Notes: generated by a model from the letters alone, not told the origin. Positions 8,302-17,663 are shown, numbered from the stretch's first letter. The stretch is DNA of 34,100 bases from an uncultured Clostridia bacterium (GCA_947585965.1 CANPXK010000022.1:1-34100), one strand, 5' to 3'. Numbers and translations: made by a program.

Positions 8302-9861
8302 ATGAAAAAAAATCTTGTTATTATAATTACAGCAACTGTTATCACAGCACTATTGGGAGTAGCTTCTTTTTATCCCCATGCACAGTATGTCGGCAGTAAA
8401 AAACAAATGACAGATGATACGGTTTCTGATAAAAGTGTTGATAAAAATGATAAGGATGCTAAGGATATTTCAAAGGGAGAGCCTTCTCTTCAAAGCGTTA
8501 TACCGTCAAAGGTGGAAGATTCAGTTAAGCAATCCGGACTGGCGGTATCTGAGCCATCGGTAAACAGTATAGAAACACAGATTGAAGAACCGTCAACTGA
8601 AAGCACAGAATTACGATCTGAAGGCTCATTTTCGGAAATTTTTGAAAGTACCGGATCGGAATTTGATCAACTTCCTTCGGAAACGACGGAAGTAATATAT
8701 GAGCCTGAATCGCCGGATTCTACCGGTTTTGAAGTTCAGGATTCATCAGGCGGTGACTCTGAGTTGTCCATGGAATTGTCTTCCGGAATATCGGATGGGC
8801 AATCCGTAAAACCGCTTGGCAAGGTTGATATATCGGACTGCCGTATTGTAATAGAAGATGCTTATAAGAATGACAAGACACATACTCCGAAACTAGATAT
8901 TTATCACAACGGATATAAGCTTGTTCATGACAGGGATTATATATCGGAATTTGAATATATGCCCAACGGGAAAAAATATTTCAAGGTAACGATGCTTGGA
9001 AAATATGAAGGAAGCCTGAAACAGGAATACAGTATATTGCCCACTGCAACAACCATTTATCGTGTTTCACCTAAAGTATCCGATATCGAACTGAGATGGC
9101 TTGACAGTTCAAAAACCTCGAACGGGTATGAAATAGGTATAAGTGAAAATTCCGATATGTCAGATGAGACGGTGTACACTGTTGAGGGAGGAAAAGCAAC
9201 GCGATACAACATCAGTGATCTTGTTCAAAATAAGGTATATTATCTGAGGATACGAAGCTATAAAAATTCCGATGACGGCAGAGTAAAAATATGTTCTGCC
9301 TGGAGCAGTGTGAAAACTGCGGAGATGAAAAAGGTCGAGGTTATTAACGGAGTAACATATATTGACGGTATTCTTATTGCAAACAAGACCTATTCTCTGC
9401 CCGAAAACTATGGTTCAGGACTTGATAAGACAGCACTTGCGGCATTTAATAAAATGGCTGCGGATGCAGGGAATGACGGACTTTATCTGTTTATCGTGTC
9501 CGGATTCAGAAGCTATCAGGTACAAGACAGCACATACAGTTACTTCTGTTCCGAAAGGGGAGTTTCGGAGGCAGACAGGGTTTCGGCACGTCCGGGGCAT
9601 TCTGAACATCAGACAGGTCTTGCAATGGATATAAACAGTACGGCTTTCAGTTTTGCCGATACGCCCGAAGCAAAATGGCTTGCCGATAATTGTTGGAGAT
9701 ATGGATTTGTTATAAGATATCCTCAGGGAAAGGAGGATATAACAGGGTATGCATATGAGGCATGGCATATAAGATATCTTGGAAAGGAGCTTGCGAAGGA
9801 ACTTTATGAAAGCGGACTCACACTTGAGGAATATCTTGGGATTACATCACAATACAACTGA
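8302..9861 (+). CDS. Membrane-anchored D-alanyl-D-alanine carboxypeptidase (VanY, M15B)
   Basis: A 519-residue surface enzyme expected to trim the terminal D-Ala of peptidoglycan stem peptides. Residues 1-25 form an uncleaved anchor or signal, and about 30-170 a Ser/Glu/Asp-rich low-complexity wall linker. About 173-245 is a small beta domain of the kind seen in clostridial surface proteins (HNGYKLVHDRDY). About 246-342 is a fibronectin type III domain (YEIGISENS, YYLRIRSYK). About 345-519 is the M15B domain. Zn ligands are seen as His436 and Asp443 in PGHSEHQTGLAMDI and His489 in EAWHIRYLG. It is monocistronic. The accessory domains probably position it at the wall. It might also be a D,D-dipeptidase, but the SxHxxGxAxD form fits VanY best. 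Confidence 0.88.
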   Translation: MKKNLVIIITATVITALLGVASFYPHAQYVGSKKQMTDDTVSDKSVDKNDKDAKDISKGEPSLQSVIPSKVEDSVKQSGLAVSEPSVNSIETQIEEPSTESTELRSEGSFSEIFESTGSEFDQLPSETTEVIYEPESPDSTGFEVQDSSGGDSELSMELSSGISDGQSVKPLGKVDISDCRIVIEDAYKNDKTHTPKLDIYHNGYKLVHDRDYISEFEYMPNGKKYFKVTMLGKYEGSLKQEYSILPTATTIYRVSPKVSDIELRWLDSSKTSNGYEIGISENSDMSDETVYTVEGGKATRYNISDLVQNKVYYLRIRSYKNSDDGRVKICSAWSSVKTAEMKKVEVINGVTYIDGILIANKTYSLPENYGSGLDKTALAAFNKMAADAGNDGLYLFIVSGFRSYQVQDSTYSYFCSERGVSEADRVSARPGHSEHQTGLAMDINSTAFSFADTPEAKWLADNCWRYGFVIRYPQGKEDITGYAYEAWHIRYLGKELAKELYESGLTLEEYLGITSQYN

Positions 9862-9920
9862 CCAAAATGAAAAGTGATTTAAATCTAATGTAACTAAAAC
9901 CCGGGATACGGAATATATTA

Positions 9921-9991
9921 CAAAAACGCCTTATTAACCCACCGCCTATGCACATGAACGGATTGGGTTCTCAATAACAGCGTTTTTTGTA
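9921..9991. terminator. Long imperfect hairpin after the VanY-type gene, possible bidirectional terminator
   Basis: Arms 9921-9941 and 9965-9991 pair as ACAAAAACGC with GCGTTTTTTGT, TTATT with AATAA, and AACCCA with TGGGTT, with small bulges and a loop of about 23 bases. A-run and T-run flanks make it terminator-like on both strands. It lies 60 bases beyond the VanY-type stop. It could instead be the end of the decayed insertion sequence beside it. Confidence 0.5.
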
Positions 9992-10121
9992 AGTATTGAA
10001 CTTTTGAGGTGCCTGCACAGGCAGAGGACGGTGTTATAAGCTTCTGCAATTCTCTTAAAGACATAATAATAAATTGCATAATTATAAAAAAGTGGCTGTC
10101 TAACAATCGTAAAAAACGCAG

Positions 10122-10219
10122 TGTGGAATACAAGTCAGTTAAATCCATTTCCTCCACATACTGACTCAGCAAAATCACCGGATCGCTTTTTCTATTTTTA
10201 ATTCTATTTCAAACGGAAT
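10122..10219 (-). pseudogene. Transposase N-terminal remnant (IS1182-like), frameshifted
   Basis: Read on the minus strand, IPFEIELKIEK followed, after a one-base shift in the T-run 10187-10191, by SDPVILLSQYVEEMDLTDLYST resembles the beginning of IS1182-type transposases. There the pattern is an acidic-hydrophobic strand, DPV, then VEEMDL. Downstream of about 10122 no recognisable continuation is seen in any frame, and no upstream start codon is found. This is recognition from memory of the family, not a database match. The element is inactive; the promoter-like sequence at 10226-10254 overlaps its upstream edge. Confidence 0.42.
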
Positions 10220-10225
10220 TTTTAG

Positions 10226-10254
10226 TTGCTTTTCTATTCCGTTTGTTGTATAAT
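10226..10254 (+). promoter_or_regulatory. Promoter-like sequence facing the repeat
   Basis: TTGCTT (10226-10231), a 17-base spacer and a perfect TATAAT (10249-10254). The -35 matches the consensus at only three positions. Confidence 0.35.
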
Positions 10255-10260
10255 CCTATT

Positions 10261-10338
10261 GTAAATAGTTGTGTTTTTGCATACCTCTATTTTACACCAA
10301 CAGTCGGATTTTTCATAGTCCGGCTGTTACTTTTTTTT
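10261..10338 (+). ncRNA. Candidate short RNA of about 78 nt
   Basis: A transcript from the promoter at 10226-10254 would start near 10261 and end at the terminator 10299-10338. It would be about 78 bases with no coding capacity. No known RNA family is recognised. It may be a relic of the neighbouring insertion sequence or an antisense-type RNA of it. Confidence 0.28.
10299..10338 (+). terminator. Rho-independent terminator
   Basis: AACAGTCGGA (10299-10308) pairs with TCCGGCTGTT (10319-10328), with one G-T wobble and a 10-base loop, followed by AC and eight T residues (10331-10338). This is canonical on the plus strand, with no nearby plus-strand gene except the VanY-type gene 440 bases upstream. 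Confidence 0.75.
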
Positions 10339-10354
10339 CATATTTTTTTGGGTT

Positions 10355-10612
10355 GCCGGTGCCGTGCCGGCACTGTCAGTTCGTAACTAATTTACCCAGG
10401 CAAATTAATCTATGGCTCGACCGTTAATTTACTCGATGAACAAGCGATAAGTATGTCATTTGTAGTTGCGGAGCGGCTCGCAGAGCCGCTCTCGACACAC
10501 TCTACCGCATTCCGACAGGCAAACTACCTATCGCGGAAACAGACTTACCTCCACAAAAAACAAAGCGAACGCAGTGAGCGAAACCGCGAATTGCCCGCGG
10601 GGGCACCCCCGC
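10355..10612. repeat. Second copy of the intergenic repeat, next to birA stop
   Basis: Bases 10355-10466 match positions 17-128 of the unit at 1-128 with no length change, and 10467-10612 match the module at 257-403. Here the hairpin is GAGCGGCTC (10471-10479), loop GCA, GAGCCGCTC (10483-10491). The end is GCGGGGG-TG-CCCCCGC. The birA stop codon (minus strand) lies 12 bases beyond. Orientation relative to the neighbouring gene is the same as at trkH. Confidence 0.85.
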
Positions 10613-10624
10613 CCGCCGGTGGGG

Positions 10625-11590
10625 TTAATATATTCCTTGGACGGTAACTTCACCTGAATTTATGGTGTATTCGTTTCCACTGTCGTCAACAATAATAAGC
10701 TCGCCAAGCGGATCTATCCTCGTTGCTTTCCCCTCAATCAGCCTGCCGCCCCTCTGCACGGATACACGCCTTCCGATTGTGGCACAAAGCCCGGTAAAGG
10801 ACGTTATATCATCAATGGACATACTCACTATAAACGATGAAATAACCTTATCAAGCCTGCTTATGACACAGCGGAAAAAATCATTCCTGTTTATTTCCTT
10901 TCCAAGCTCCGTATACAGTGACGCTGCTCTGCTGTTAATTTCCTCCGGAAAACTCCTGTTATTGACATTTATACCTATACCTATTGCGGCATAATCAAGC
11001 ATATCAGCCTGTGCGGCAATTTCGGTGAGTATTCCTACAATTTTCTTATTTCCTATTATTATATCATTAGGCCATTTTATCCTTGCATCAAGACCTGTAT
11101 ATTCTCTTATGGCAAGACAAACACCATAACCCGCGGCAAGCGTAATAGAGGAAATCTCGCTCGGTGACAACTCCGGACGTATAAGAGCGGTAAAAAATAA
11201 TCCCCCCTTATGCCCGTCCCACGATTTTCCGAGCCTGCCCTTACCTTTTGTCTGCTCCTCGGCTGCAATAATAAGACCGCTCGGTTCACCCTTTGCTGCC
11301 CTGCGCTTTATTTCCTCGTTCGTAGAATCAACTGTTTTCAGAATTTCTATTCTTTTGCCTATAACCGATGTGTCAAGACCACATGAAATAATATCCCCGT
11401 CCAGCAGGTCGGGGATTTTTTCAAGACGATATCCCCTGTTTGTCACAGAAGATATCATACAGCCATCATCTCTGAGTGAATTTATATTTTTCCATATTGC
11501 CGTACGGGAAACGCCCAGCCTTTTGCTGAGTTCCTCTCCCGATACATAGTCATTTGTGCTTTCAAGTATTTTTAATATCTTTGTTTTCAT
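10625..11590 (-). CDS. birA: Bifunctional biotin-[acetyl-CoA-carboxylase] ligase / biotin repressor BirA
   Basis: A 321-residue protein that activates biotin with ATP and attaches it to a carrier lysine. The N-terminal 60 residues form a winged helix-turn-helix (ILESTNDYVSGEELSKRLGVSRTAIWKNI), marking the class II enzyme that can also repress biotin genes. The catalytic domain has TKGKGRLGKSWD (biotinyl-AMP loop), KWPNDI and ILTEI. The C-terminal SH3-like domain covers about 270-321 (GRRVSVQRGG, GELIIVDDSG). The start has AGAGGT just ahead. It lies 42 bases downstream of an ECF transporter S component on the same strand, so vitamin uptake and use are linked. No BirA operator was identified. 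Confidence 0.94.
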   Translation of the reverse strand: MKTKILKILESTNDYVSGEELSKRLGVSRTAIWKNINSLRDDGCMISSVTNRGYRLEKIPDLLDGDIISCGLDTSVIGKRIEILKTVDSTNEEIKRRAAKGEPSGLIIAAEEQTKGKGRLGKSWDGHKGGLFFTALIRPELSPSEISSITLAAGYGVCLAIREYTGLDARIKWPNDIIIGNKKIVGILTEIAAQADMLDYAAIGIGINVNNRSFPEEINSRAASLYTELGKEINRNDFFRCVISRLDKVISSFIVSMSIDDITSFTGLCATIGRRVSVQRGGRLIEGKATRIDPLGELIIVDDSGNEYTINSGEVTVQGIY

Positions 11591-11632
11591 ACCTCTGACC
11601 TGCCAGATAACATAGTTTTCCGTAAAATCATA

Positions 11633-12367
11633 TCAGCTTTGTACGGATTTGTTCCCGATCTTTTTCAAGACCACAGAAAGCAGCTTTGAAATTACCGTAC
11701 CTGCAACACAACAGATAACCGCCTCCAATATCGCCTGAGCTCCCATTATATTTATAAAAAAGGATACTATATTATTTGATGCATCGCTTACGGCACCAAT
11801 GAATGCAGACGAAAAATCCGGCGGCAGACTGCTGCCCGCACCCTCAGGGTTTATATATACAACAACATTTACCATTACATACAACGTTGTCGTAAACAAC
11901 AGAGTATTCATTACAGGTATAACAAGACTTGTTATGATATACGATATAAAGTCTGTCTTATCAATATCATTTATATACCTGAAAATAAGCCCTCCGAACA
12001 GACCGACAAAAATACGGGGCACCACACACAAAAAAAATGTCAACGCAGGGTTAAGTCTGAATAAAGCACCTGTAAGCGTATTCGTTCCCCAAATTGCTTG
12101 TACAAAGCTTGTAATGCCAAATATCGTACCTATAATAACAGCATCTCTCGGTCTGAGAACAGTTGCGGCAACTGTCACGGGAACAGACATAAAAGTTATT
12201 ATAATAAGACCACTGTGAATATACCCCAATGGGGTAAAAGCCATAACCAGAGTTACGACCGACAGTATTACAAGTATAATTAACTCACGACGTTGTCCCT
12301 TTGGGTCTACACTCTTAAGCTTAGCACCATCCTCATTCAAAATAAACTTTCCCGAATTTCCACTCAT
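11633..12367 (-). CDS. ECF transporter S component (vitamin-binding membrane subunit)
   Basis: A 244-residue membrane protein with about six helices after a 25-residue polar N-terminus. Features of the ECF S-component fold include AFTPLGYIHSG, the small-residue-rich helix VPVTVAATVLRPRDAVIIG and the long loop before TGALFRLNP. The S component binds the substrate and docks on a shared EcfAAT module, which is not in this window. It does not look like BioY. Families beside birA often include pantothenate transporters, so pantothenate or biotin are the leading guesses by context only. GGAGGT lies just upstream of the start. Confidence 0.8.
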   Translation of the reverse strand: MSGNSGKFILNEDGAKLKSVDPKGQRRELIILVILSVVTLVMAFTPLGYIHSGLIIITFMSVPVTVAATVLRPRDAVIIGTIFGITSFVQAIWGTNTLTGALFRLNPALTFFLCVVPRIFVGLFGGLIFRYINDIDKTDFISYIITSLVIPVMNTLLFTTTLYVMVNVVVYINPEGAGSSLPPDFSSAFIGAVSDASNNIVSFFINIMGAQAILEAVICCVAGTVISKLLSVVLKKIGNKSVQS

Positions 12368-12484
12368 TTATGTTACCTCCGGATAATTTCGCTTGAAACA
12401 GAGAATTTCCGACACCGCAGATCTTCCCCGCAACCTTTCCGAAAGTATCAAACCGTTTCAGCAAGTAAATCAAAACAAGCGGAT

Positions 12485-13042
12485 TTACTCATCATCAGCC
12501 GCTTCAGTATCAACATCAGCCGTGTTCTTTTTATGGGACTGCTTTTTATTTTTTACGGTTTCTTCTTCGACCTTTATTTCCGGGTTTTCTTCAGTCTTTG
12601 CCTTCTCTTCAGCCTCGGTCTTTTCCGTTTCATCAGCAACCGCTATTGTAATATCCCCGGACTCTTCCTCAGCCGCCGGTTCCTTATCCGTTTCAACAGT
12701 ATCACAAGCGGACTCCGTCGGGTGCTTCACCCCAACATCACCCTCAAAGCTCACGGGCATCCCGAATATTTTTATATAATCGTACCTTGCCTGAGCCTTT
12801 TTAAGCCTCTCCTCGGTAAATCTTATAACCTCACATATTTGTTCGGTATCAACACCTTCCTCATTCTTCTCAAGCATTTTGTAATACTGTTTTCCGAGAG
12901 TAACATAGGCGTGTTCAAGAATCGCCTTTTCGTTTTTGATTATAACAGCAAGTCTGTTAAGCTGAGCAAGCTGTCTGTTTTTCTCTACAATTACATCGAT
13001 CGTGCTCGTGATACCGGCACCGATTTTATCAAAAAAGTTCAT
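12485..13042 (-). CDS. Hypothetical protein with helical N-terminus and acidic tail
   Basis: The start is placed at ATG 13042 because GGGAGG lies directly ahead; an in-frame ATG at 13078 has no such site. The 185-residue product has no signal peptide. Residues 1-95 are predicted helical and amphipathic (MNFFDKIGAGITSTIDVIVEKNRQ, read in part as DKIGAGITSTID, then KNEKAILEHAY and LGKQYYKML), like small clostridial proteins of unknown function. Residues about 110-185 are Glu/Thr/Lys-rich and probably disordered. It sits between a lipoprotein gene and the ECF S gene on the same strand. Function not recognised. Confidence 0.75.
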   Translation of the reverse strand: MNFFDKIGAGITSTIDVIVEKNRQLAQLNRLAVIIKNEKAILEHAYVTLGKQYYKMLEKNEEGVDTEQICEVIRFTEERLKKAQARYDYIKIFGMPVSFEGDVGVKHPTESACDTVETDKEPAAEEESGDITIAVADETEKTEAEEKAKTEENPEIKVEEETVKNKKQSHKKNTADVDTEAADDE

Positions 13043-13151
13043 AAATATTCCTCCCTGTATTATTTTATCCAAAGACATTATACTACAATCGGGTCAGGTT
13101 TGACAAGAGTTTTTTCATAGCTCATTCCGCATTGCCGTATATTAACCGTAA

Positions 13152-13796
13152 TCATTCGTTCAAGGTAAAATATGCCTGATCCTCTTCATATTCCCCGAGC
13201 ACAATAAGACAGTCCTTACAATTTTTCGGCAGTGTGAAAGCAATCTTTCCGCTATGTATTTCCTCAAAATAGTACTTCCCGTCCGTAATATTTACCGTGA
13301 CCGGACTGTAGTTCTTTCCGCCGCTCACAATATATCCTCCGTCCGTACCCGTAACAAAGGACGACACGGAACAGTCTGCTCCTCCCTCATCAAGGGGGAA
13401 TCCGTCAAGACAAAGCTCATACTCCGCAACGACCCATTCCTCCCCCTTATCGGGCTCCTTATAGGTATATTCATCACTTTCATCCATAAAAGCTCTGACC
13501 TCGACCTTAGCCTTATCTCCGCGAGTCACACCTGTAAGTCTTACCGGAACATCATAATATTTTTGTTTAAATGTTGAGTATTTGGAAGCCGACCCCCATA
13601 CGTCCGGTGAAAGCGGTGATGATACAGAGGACGATACCGCCTTTATTTCTTCTTTTTCCGAAGCCTCACTTATTCCGGAAGCTTTACTTTCGGCTTGTGA
13701 AACATCTGAAGAATTATTTTCCTCACTTTCCGCACAGGCAGACATTACGAACAGTAAAGCTGTTATTACCAGTAAACAGGCATTTCCGATCTTCAT
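13152..13796 (-). CDS. Putative lipoprotein of unknown function
   Basis: 214 residues with a lipoprotein signal peptide: positive MK start, hydrophobic core, then VMSAC with lipid-modified Cys21. A Ser/Glu-rich linker follows to about residue 65, then a beta-rich domain without recognised family (YYDVPVRLTGVTRGDKA, GGYIVSGGKNYSPVTVNI). The gene starts 42 bases after the secA stop, with GGGAGAG ahead of it, so it may be carried on the secA transcript. It is predicted to be anchored on the outer face of the membrane. No catalytic motif is visible. Confidence 0.78.
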   Translation of the reverse strand: MKIGNACLLVITALLFVMSACAESEENNSSDVSQAESKASGISEASEKEEIKAVSSSVSSPLSPDVWGSASKYSTFKQKYYDVPVRLTGVTRGDKAKVEVRAFMDESDEYTYKEPDKGEEWVVAEYELCLDGFPLDEGGADCSVSSFVTGTDGGYIVSGGKNYSPVTVNITDGKYYFEEIHSGKIAFTLPKNCKDCLIVLGEYEEDQAYFTLNE

Positions 13797-13838
13797 ATTG
13801 TCACTCTCCCAATACCCGTTAAAATCAAGTGTCGCAGA

Positions 13839-16800
13839 TCATTTATTCATGCCGCAGCACTTCTTGTATTTTTTACCGCTTCCGCACGGACAGGGATCAT
13901 TTCTGCCGATTTTCTTTACGCCCCTGACGGTCTTATTAATTGAACCGGAGGTCGAATCCATATTCGTTGACGTCGGCTTTGCGACTTGCTCTCTTTCAAT
14001 AAGCTTTCCTGCCGCCCTTTTGATATCCTCCTCGGTTATTTCCTTATTGTCTGAGGATGAATCACTGTTTTCACTGATTTCAACGGTTTGCAATGTTATC
14101 TCCGGAACAGGTGAAGTTTCATCATCATTGTTCTCTTCATTAAGTGCCTGTTTTGCTTTAAGAGCCGCAATAGCTGCTGCTTGTGCCCTGCTTGTCGCTC
14201 CGCGCATGGATGCCAGACTGCGCATTCTCTCCTGCTCTTCGATCCTCTGTGCAACTCTCTTAGGAACAACAAGCAATATCTTTACGGTATCCTCACGTAT
14301 GCATCTGACCATATCATCAAACATATCGAAGCCCTCGATACGATATTCAACAACAGGGTCATGCTGTCCGTATGAACGCAGACGTATTCCTCTTTTAAGC
14401 TCGTCCATCGCATCAATATGATCCATCCAATATTTATCGACATTTTTGAGAAGATATACCCTTTCAAGCTCACGCATTGTTTCTTCCGGAATAAGCTTCT
14501 CATTTTCCTCATAAATCTTTACTGCCATATCCGAAAGCTCATTTACAAGAAATTCCTTTTCAAGTTTCTCAAGCTCATCCGTGTCATATACAAATGTTTC
14601 CTCATCATCGTCCGAAAGTATCCAACCCTTGAGTGCTTCCCTCAGACTCTCAAGGTTCCAGTTATCCTTATCGTCATGCGGGAGATACTGATTAACAAGT
14701 GATTCCATTGTTTCTGTAATCATCTTCATTATTGTATCTCTGAGATTTTCACCGTCAAGAACCTGATCCCTCTGAGAATATATAATCTCACGCTGACGGT
14801 TCATAACATCATCATATTCAAGCACGCTCTTTCTTATGTTGAAATTTCTTCCCTCAACCTTGGACTGTGCACTTTCAATAACGTTTGTAAGAAGCTTGCT
14901 CTCAAGCGGCTCGTCATCCTCTCCGGGCATCCTGTCCATTATAGTCTTTATCCTGTCACCGGCAAAAAGTCTCAGTATATCGTCCTCCGCCGAAAGATAG
15001 AAACGGCTCGCTCCGGGGTCTCCCTGACGACCCGAACGTCCTCTCAGCTGGTTATCTATACGTCTTGATTCATGTCTGGTTGTACCCATTATAAACAATC
15101 CGCCCGCTTCACGCACCTTTTGGGCTTCCACTTCTATTTCCTTCTTATATTTTTCGAGAAGCTCCCTGTAAACCTGACGAGCCTTTATGATCTCCTCGTC
15201 ATCGGTTTCGGCATAGCCGGTTGCCTCATTTATCATTTCCTCGCTGAAATTAAGTTTTCTCATTTCATCCTTCGCAAGAAATTCCTCATTTCCGCCGAGT
15301 TTTATATCAGTACCACGACCTGCCATATTGGTAGCAATCGTAACGGCGCCAAGCTTACCCGCCTGTGCAACTATCTCAGCCTCTTTTTCATGGAATTTCG
15401 CATTGAGTACATTATGCTTTATTCCCCTTTTCTTAAGAAGCTTGCTCAGTTCCTCCGATTTATCAATGGAAATCGTACCTACAAGCACCGGCTGACCGTT
15501 TTTATGTGCTTCTTCAATATCATTTATAAGACATTCATATTTTCCCTTTTCCGTTTTGAATATAACATCCGGGAGGTCAGTTCTCTGTATCGGCTTATTT
15601 GTCGGTATTTCGATAACATCCAGTCTGTATATCTCGGAAAATTCCGTTTCCTCGGTCATAGCCGTACCGGTCATACCGGAGAGCTTTTTATAAAGACGGA
15701 AGAAATTCTGGAATGTTATTGTCGCAAGGGTCTTGCTCTCCCTTTCTACCTTAACACCCTCCTTAGCCTCGATAGCCTGGTGCAGACCTTCGTTGTAACG
15801 TCTGCCGTACATCAAACGACCCGTAAATTCGTCAACAATTATAACCTCGCCCTTATCATTGACAACATAATCAATATCCCTGTGCATAACACCATGTGCC
15901 TTGATTGCCTGATTTACATGGTGCTGTATGGTAAGGTTCTCGGGATCGGTAAAGTTTTCTATACCGAAAAATTCCTCCGCCTTCTTTACGCCAGCAGGGG
16001 TAAGAGTAGCTGTCTTTGCCTTTTCATCGACAATATAATCTATACCCTCCTGAACGTATTTCTCGTCATTGTCTTCCTTTGAATCGGTTTCTGCCACAAC
16101 CTTTTTCTTGAGTGTCTTTGCAAGGTCATTTGCCCTACTGTAAAGCTCTGTGGACTTATCCCCCTGTCCGGAAATAATAAGCGGTGTTCTCGCCTCATCT
16201 ATAAGAATTGAGTCGACCTCATCGACAATGGCAAAGCTATGACCCCTCTGAACCTTATTCTCCTTATACACAACCATGTTGTCACGCAGATAGTCGAAGC
16301 CAAGCTCGTTATTCGTAGCGTATGTAATATCCGCATTATACGCTTCTTTTCTGTCGGCATTTGATGTATCATGCTGAAGCACCCCGACTGTAAGACCAAG
16401 AAAACGATAAAGCTTTCCCATCCATTCGGCATCACGCTTTGCAAGATATTCATTCACCGTTACAACGTGTACACCCTGACCCGCAAGAGCATTCAGATAA
16501 GCGGGGAGTGTCGCCACAAGCGTTTTACCTTCGCCTGTCTTCATTTCGCTTATTCTTCCCCTATGAAGAATGATGCCGCCTATTACCTGTACACGGAAGT
16601 GTTTCATTCCGAGAACACGCCACGATGCCTCACGACAAACCGCAAACGCCTCGGGGAGAATAGAATCGAGTATCTCGTCCCTTTTCTTATCGGTCAGATC
16701 CTCATCTTTGAACATTTCCCGAAATCTTTTTGTTTCTCCTCTGAGCTGATCATCGGTATATTTTTGATACTTTTCTTCGAGCCCGAAAACCTTATCAACC

Positions 16801-16865
16801 AAAGGATTTATCCTTTTAAGCTCTCTCCTGCTGTTACTTCCGTTAAACCATGCCTTTATTCCCAT
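13839..16865 (-). CDS. secA: Preprotein translocase ATPase SecA
   Basis: The motor that drives unfolded preproteins through SecYEG. At 1008 residues it is longer than the approximately 840-900 of many Bacillota. NBD1 has Walker A MKTGEGKT (about 108-115) and [15 protein letters not shown]2 shows [13 protein letters not shown], and [13 protein letters not shown] is the arginine-finger region. The C-terminal extension has an Ala-rich and acidic linker and a SEC-C zinc motif [13 protein letters not shown] that contacts SecB or ribosome-type partners. GAGGTGAG precedes the ATG, and a promoter is seen about 55 bases upstream. Only one secA is in the window; its full set of motifs indicates the housekeeping SecA1. 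Confidence 0.98.
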   Translation of the reverse strand: MGIKAWFNGSNSRRELKRINPLVDKVFGLEEKYQKYTDDQLRGETKRFREMFKDEDLTDKKRDEILDSILPEAFAVCREASWRVLGMKHFRVQVIGGIILHRGRISEMKTGEGKTLVATLPAYLNALAGQGVHVVTVNEYLAKRDAEWMGKLYRFLGLTVGVLQHDTSNADRKEAYNADITYATNNELGFDYLRDNMVVYKENKVQRGHSFAIVDEVDSILIDEARTPLIISGQGDKSTELYSRANDLAKTLKKKVVAETDSKEDNDEKYVQEGIDYIVDEKAKTATLTPAGVKKAEEFFGIENFTDPENLTIQHHVNQAIKAHGVMHRDIDYVVNDKGEVIIVDEFTGRLMYGRRYNEGLHQAIEAKEGVKVERESKTLATITFQNFFRLYKKLSGMTGTAMTEETEFSEIYRLDVIEIPTNKPIQRTDLPDVIFKTEKGKYECLINDIEEAHKNGQPVLVGTISIDKSEELSKLLKKRGIKHNVLNAKFHEKEAEIVAQAGKLGAVTIATNMAGRGTDIKLGGNEEFLAKDEMRKLNFSEEMINEATGYAETDDEEIIKARQVYRELLEKYKKEIEVEAQKVREAGGLFIMGTTRHESRRIDNQLRGRSGRQGDPGASRFYLSAEDDILRLFAGDRIKTIMDRMPGEDDEPLESKLLTNVIESAQSKVEGRNFNIRKSVLEYDDVMNRQREIIYSQRDQVLDGENLRDTIMKMITETMESLVNQYLPHDDKDNWNLESLREALKGWILSDDDEETFVYDTDELEKLEKEFLVNELSDMAVKIYEENEKLIPEETMRELERVYLLKNVDKYWMDHIDAMDELKRGIRLRSYGQHDPVVEYRIEGFDMFDDMVRCIREDTVKILLVVPKRVAQRIEEQERMRSLASMRGATSRAQAAAIAALKAKQALNEENNDDETSPVPEITLQTVEISENSDSSSDNKEITEEDIKRAAGKLIEREQVAKPTSTNMDSTSGSINKTVRGVKKIGRNDPCPCGSGKKYKKCCGMNK

Positions 16866-16916
16866 TGGTACTCACCTCATAAATTCTTTATTAATACGCT
16901 TGCCGTACGTTCTATC

Positions 16917-16946
16917 AGTATAACACATATTACATATGTTTTACAA
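16917..16946 (-). promoter_or_regulatory. Predicted promoter for secA
   Basis: On the minus strand, TTGTAA (16941-16946), an 18-base spacer and TATACT (16917-16922). Genes downstream of secA on the same strand lack equally clear promoters. Confidence 0.45.
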
Positions 16947-16994
16947 TGCTTTTTACCGAAATACAAAGCATATAAAAGTAAAAAATACCTATCC

Positions 16995-17663
16995 CTATTT
17001 TTTCAGCGGTATAAAAATATTCTCCTTAAGACTCTTTAACAATCTTCCCTCTGTTATATTTCTCTTTCCGCATTTAAGGCAGTTCCTTACCGTTCCATAG
17101 CTTTCCGCATACGGTATACCGCTGTTTTCAAGACGTGTTACAGCCTTTCTTCTTTCCCGCTTTATTTCTTCTGCTCCGGCACTCATCAGGACTTCTACCT
17201 GCATATCAAGGTCACCGTTCTCCATTCCGTCAACTATCCTTTTTGCAATGACAGGCTTTGATATATATCTGTCAATATCAGTCAGTGTTGCTTCGAGTCT
17301 CCCGCAATCCGCACATTTTGACACGATCATAATCTCATTTGCCACACCGAAATTTTTCCTCATAAAATCTATTTCGGGTTTTATGCCCTTTTGGTGAAAA
17401 TAAGCAAGCTGAGCGGACATCGCTATAAGTGCGGAAAACGTATTTGCTGTCCAGAAACATTTTTCAACATCCGGAATGATACGTGTATCAATCCGAAAAT
17501 TCTCAAAGGCTCCCTTTGCATCAAAGGTTTTCTTAAATGCTGAAGAGTCCCCCTCATTTTTCCATTTTTCGATACACTCTCCGACAACATCGGAATATTT
17601 GGTCATACCTATATCACTGAGAAGTTTTTTTATGGCACTGAGTGTCATAAAATAATAATCCAT
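16995..17663 (-). CDS. Hypothetical protein with two CxxC pairs
   Basis: The start is placed at ATG 17663, where AGGAGGA has a 6-base spacing; the in-frame ATG at 17669 would touch that site. The 222-residue cytosolic protein is mostly helical. It has a central CADCG and a C-terminal CLKCG, which could form a split zinc ribbon, and a basic C-terminus. No known family is recognised. It lies upstream of secA on the same strand, but secA has its own promoter. It could bind nucleic acid through the zinc site; this is conjecture. Confidence 0.72.
   Translation of the reverse strand: MDYYFMTLSAIKKLLSDIGMTKYSDVVGECIEKWKNEGDSSAFKKTFDAKGAFENFRIDTRIIPDVEKCFWTANTFSALIAMSAQLAYFHQKGIKPEIDFMRKNFGVANEIMIVSKCADCGRLEATLTDIDRYISKPVIAKRIVDGMENGDLDMQVEVLMSAGAEEIKRERRKAVTRLENSGIPYAESYGTVRNCLKCGKRNITEGRLLKSLKENIFIPLKK

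Larger units (their letters stand above)
9862..10354. other. Gene-free region with decayed mobile DNA
   Basis: About 490 bases without a credible intact gene. It contains a long imperfect inverted repeat (9921-9991), a transposase remnant on the minus strand (10122-10219), and a promoter-terminator pair (10226-10338) that could define a short RNA. A small TGCCTG-CA-CAGGCA stem lies at about 10012-10025. Confidence 0.5.

Noticed and set aside
10453-10657. Two overlapping plus-strand frames across the second repeat copy
   Set aside because: Both are inside non-coding repeat sequence with Arg/Pro-rich translations driven by GC-rich repeats, and neither frame is preserved in the copy at 1-403.
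15072-16082. Long plus-strand frame of 336 residues opposite secA
   Set aside because: It lies wholly antisense to a well-supported secA and has the Phe/Tyr/Leu-rich composition expected from the reverse of a charged coding sequence.
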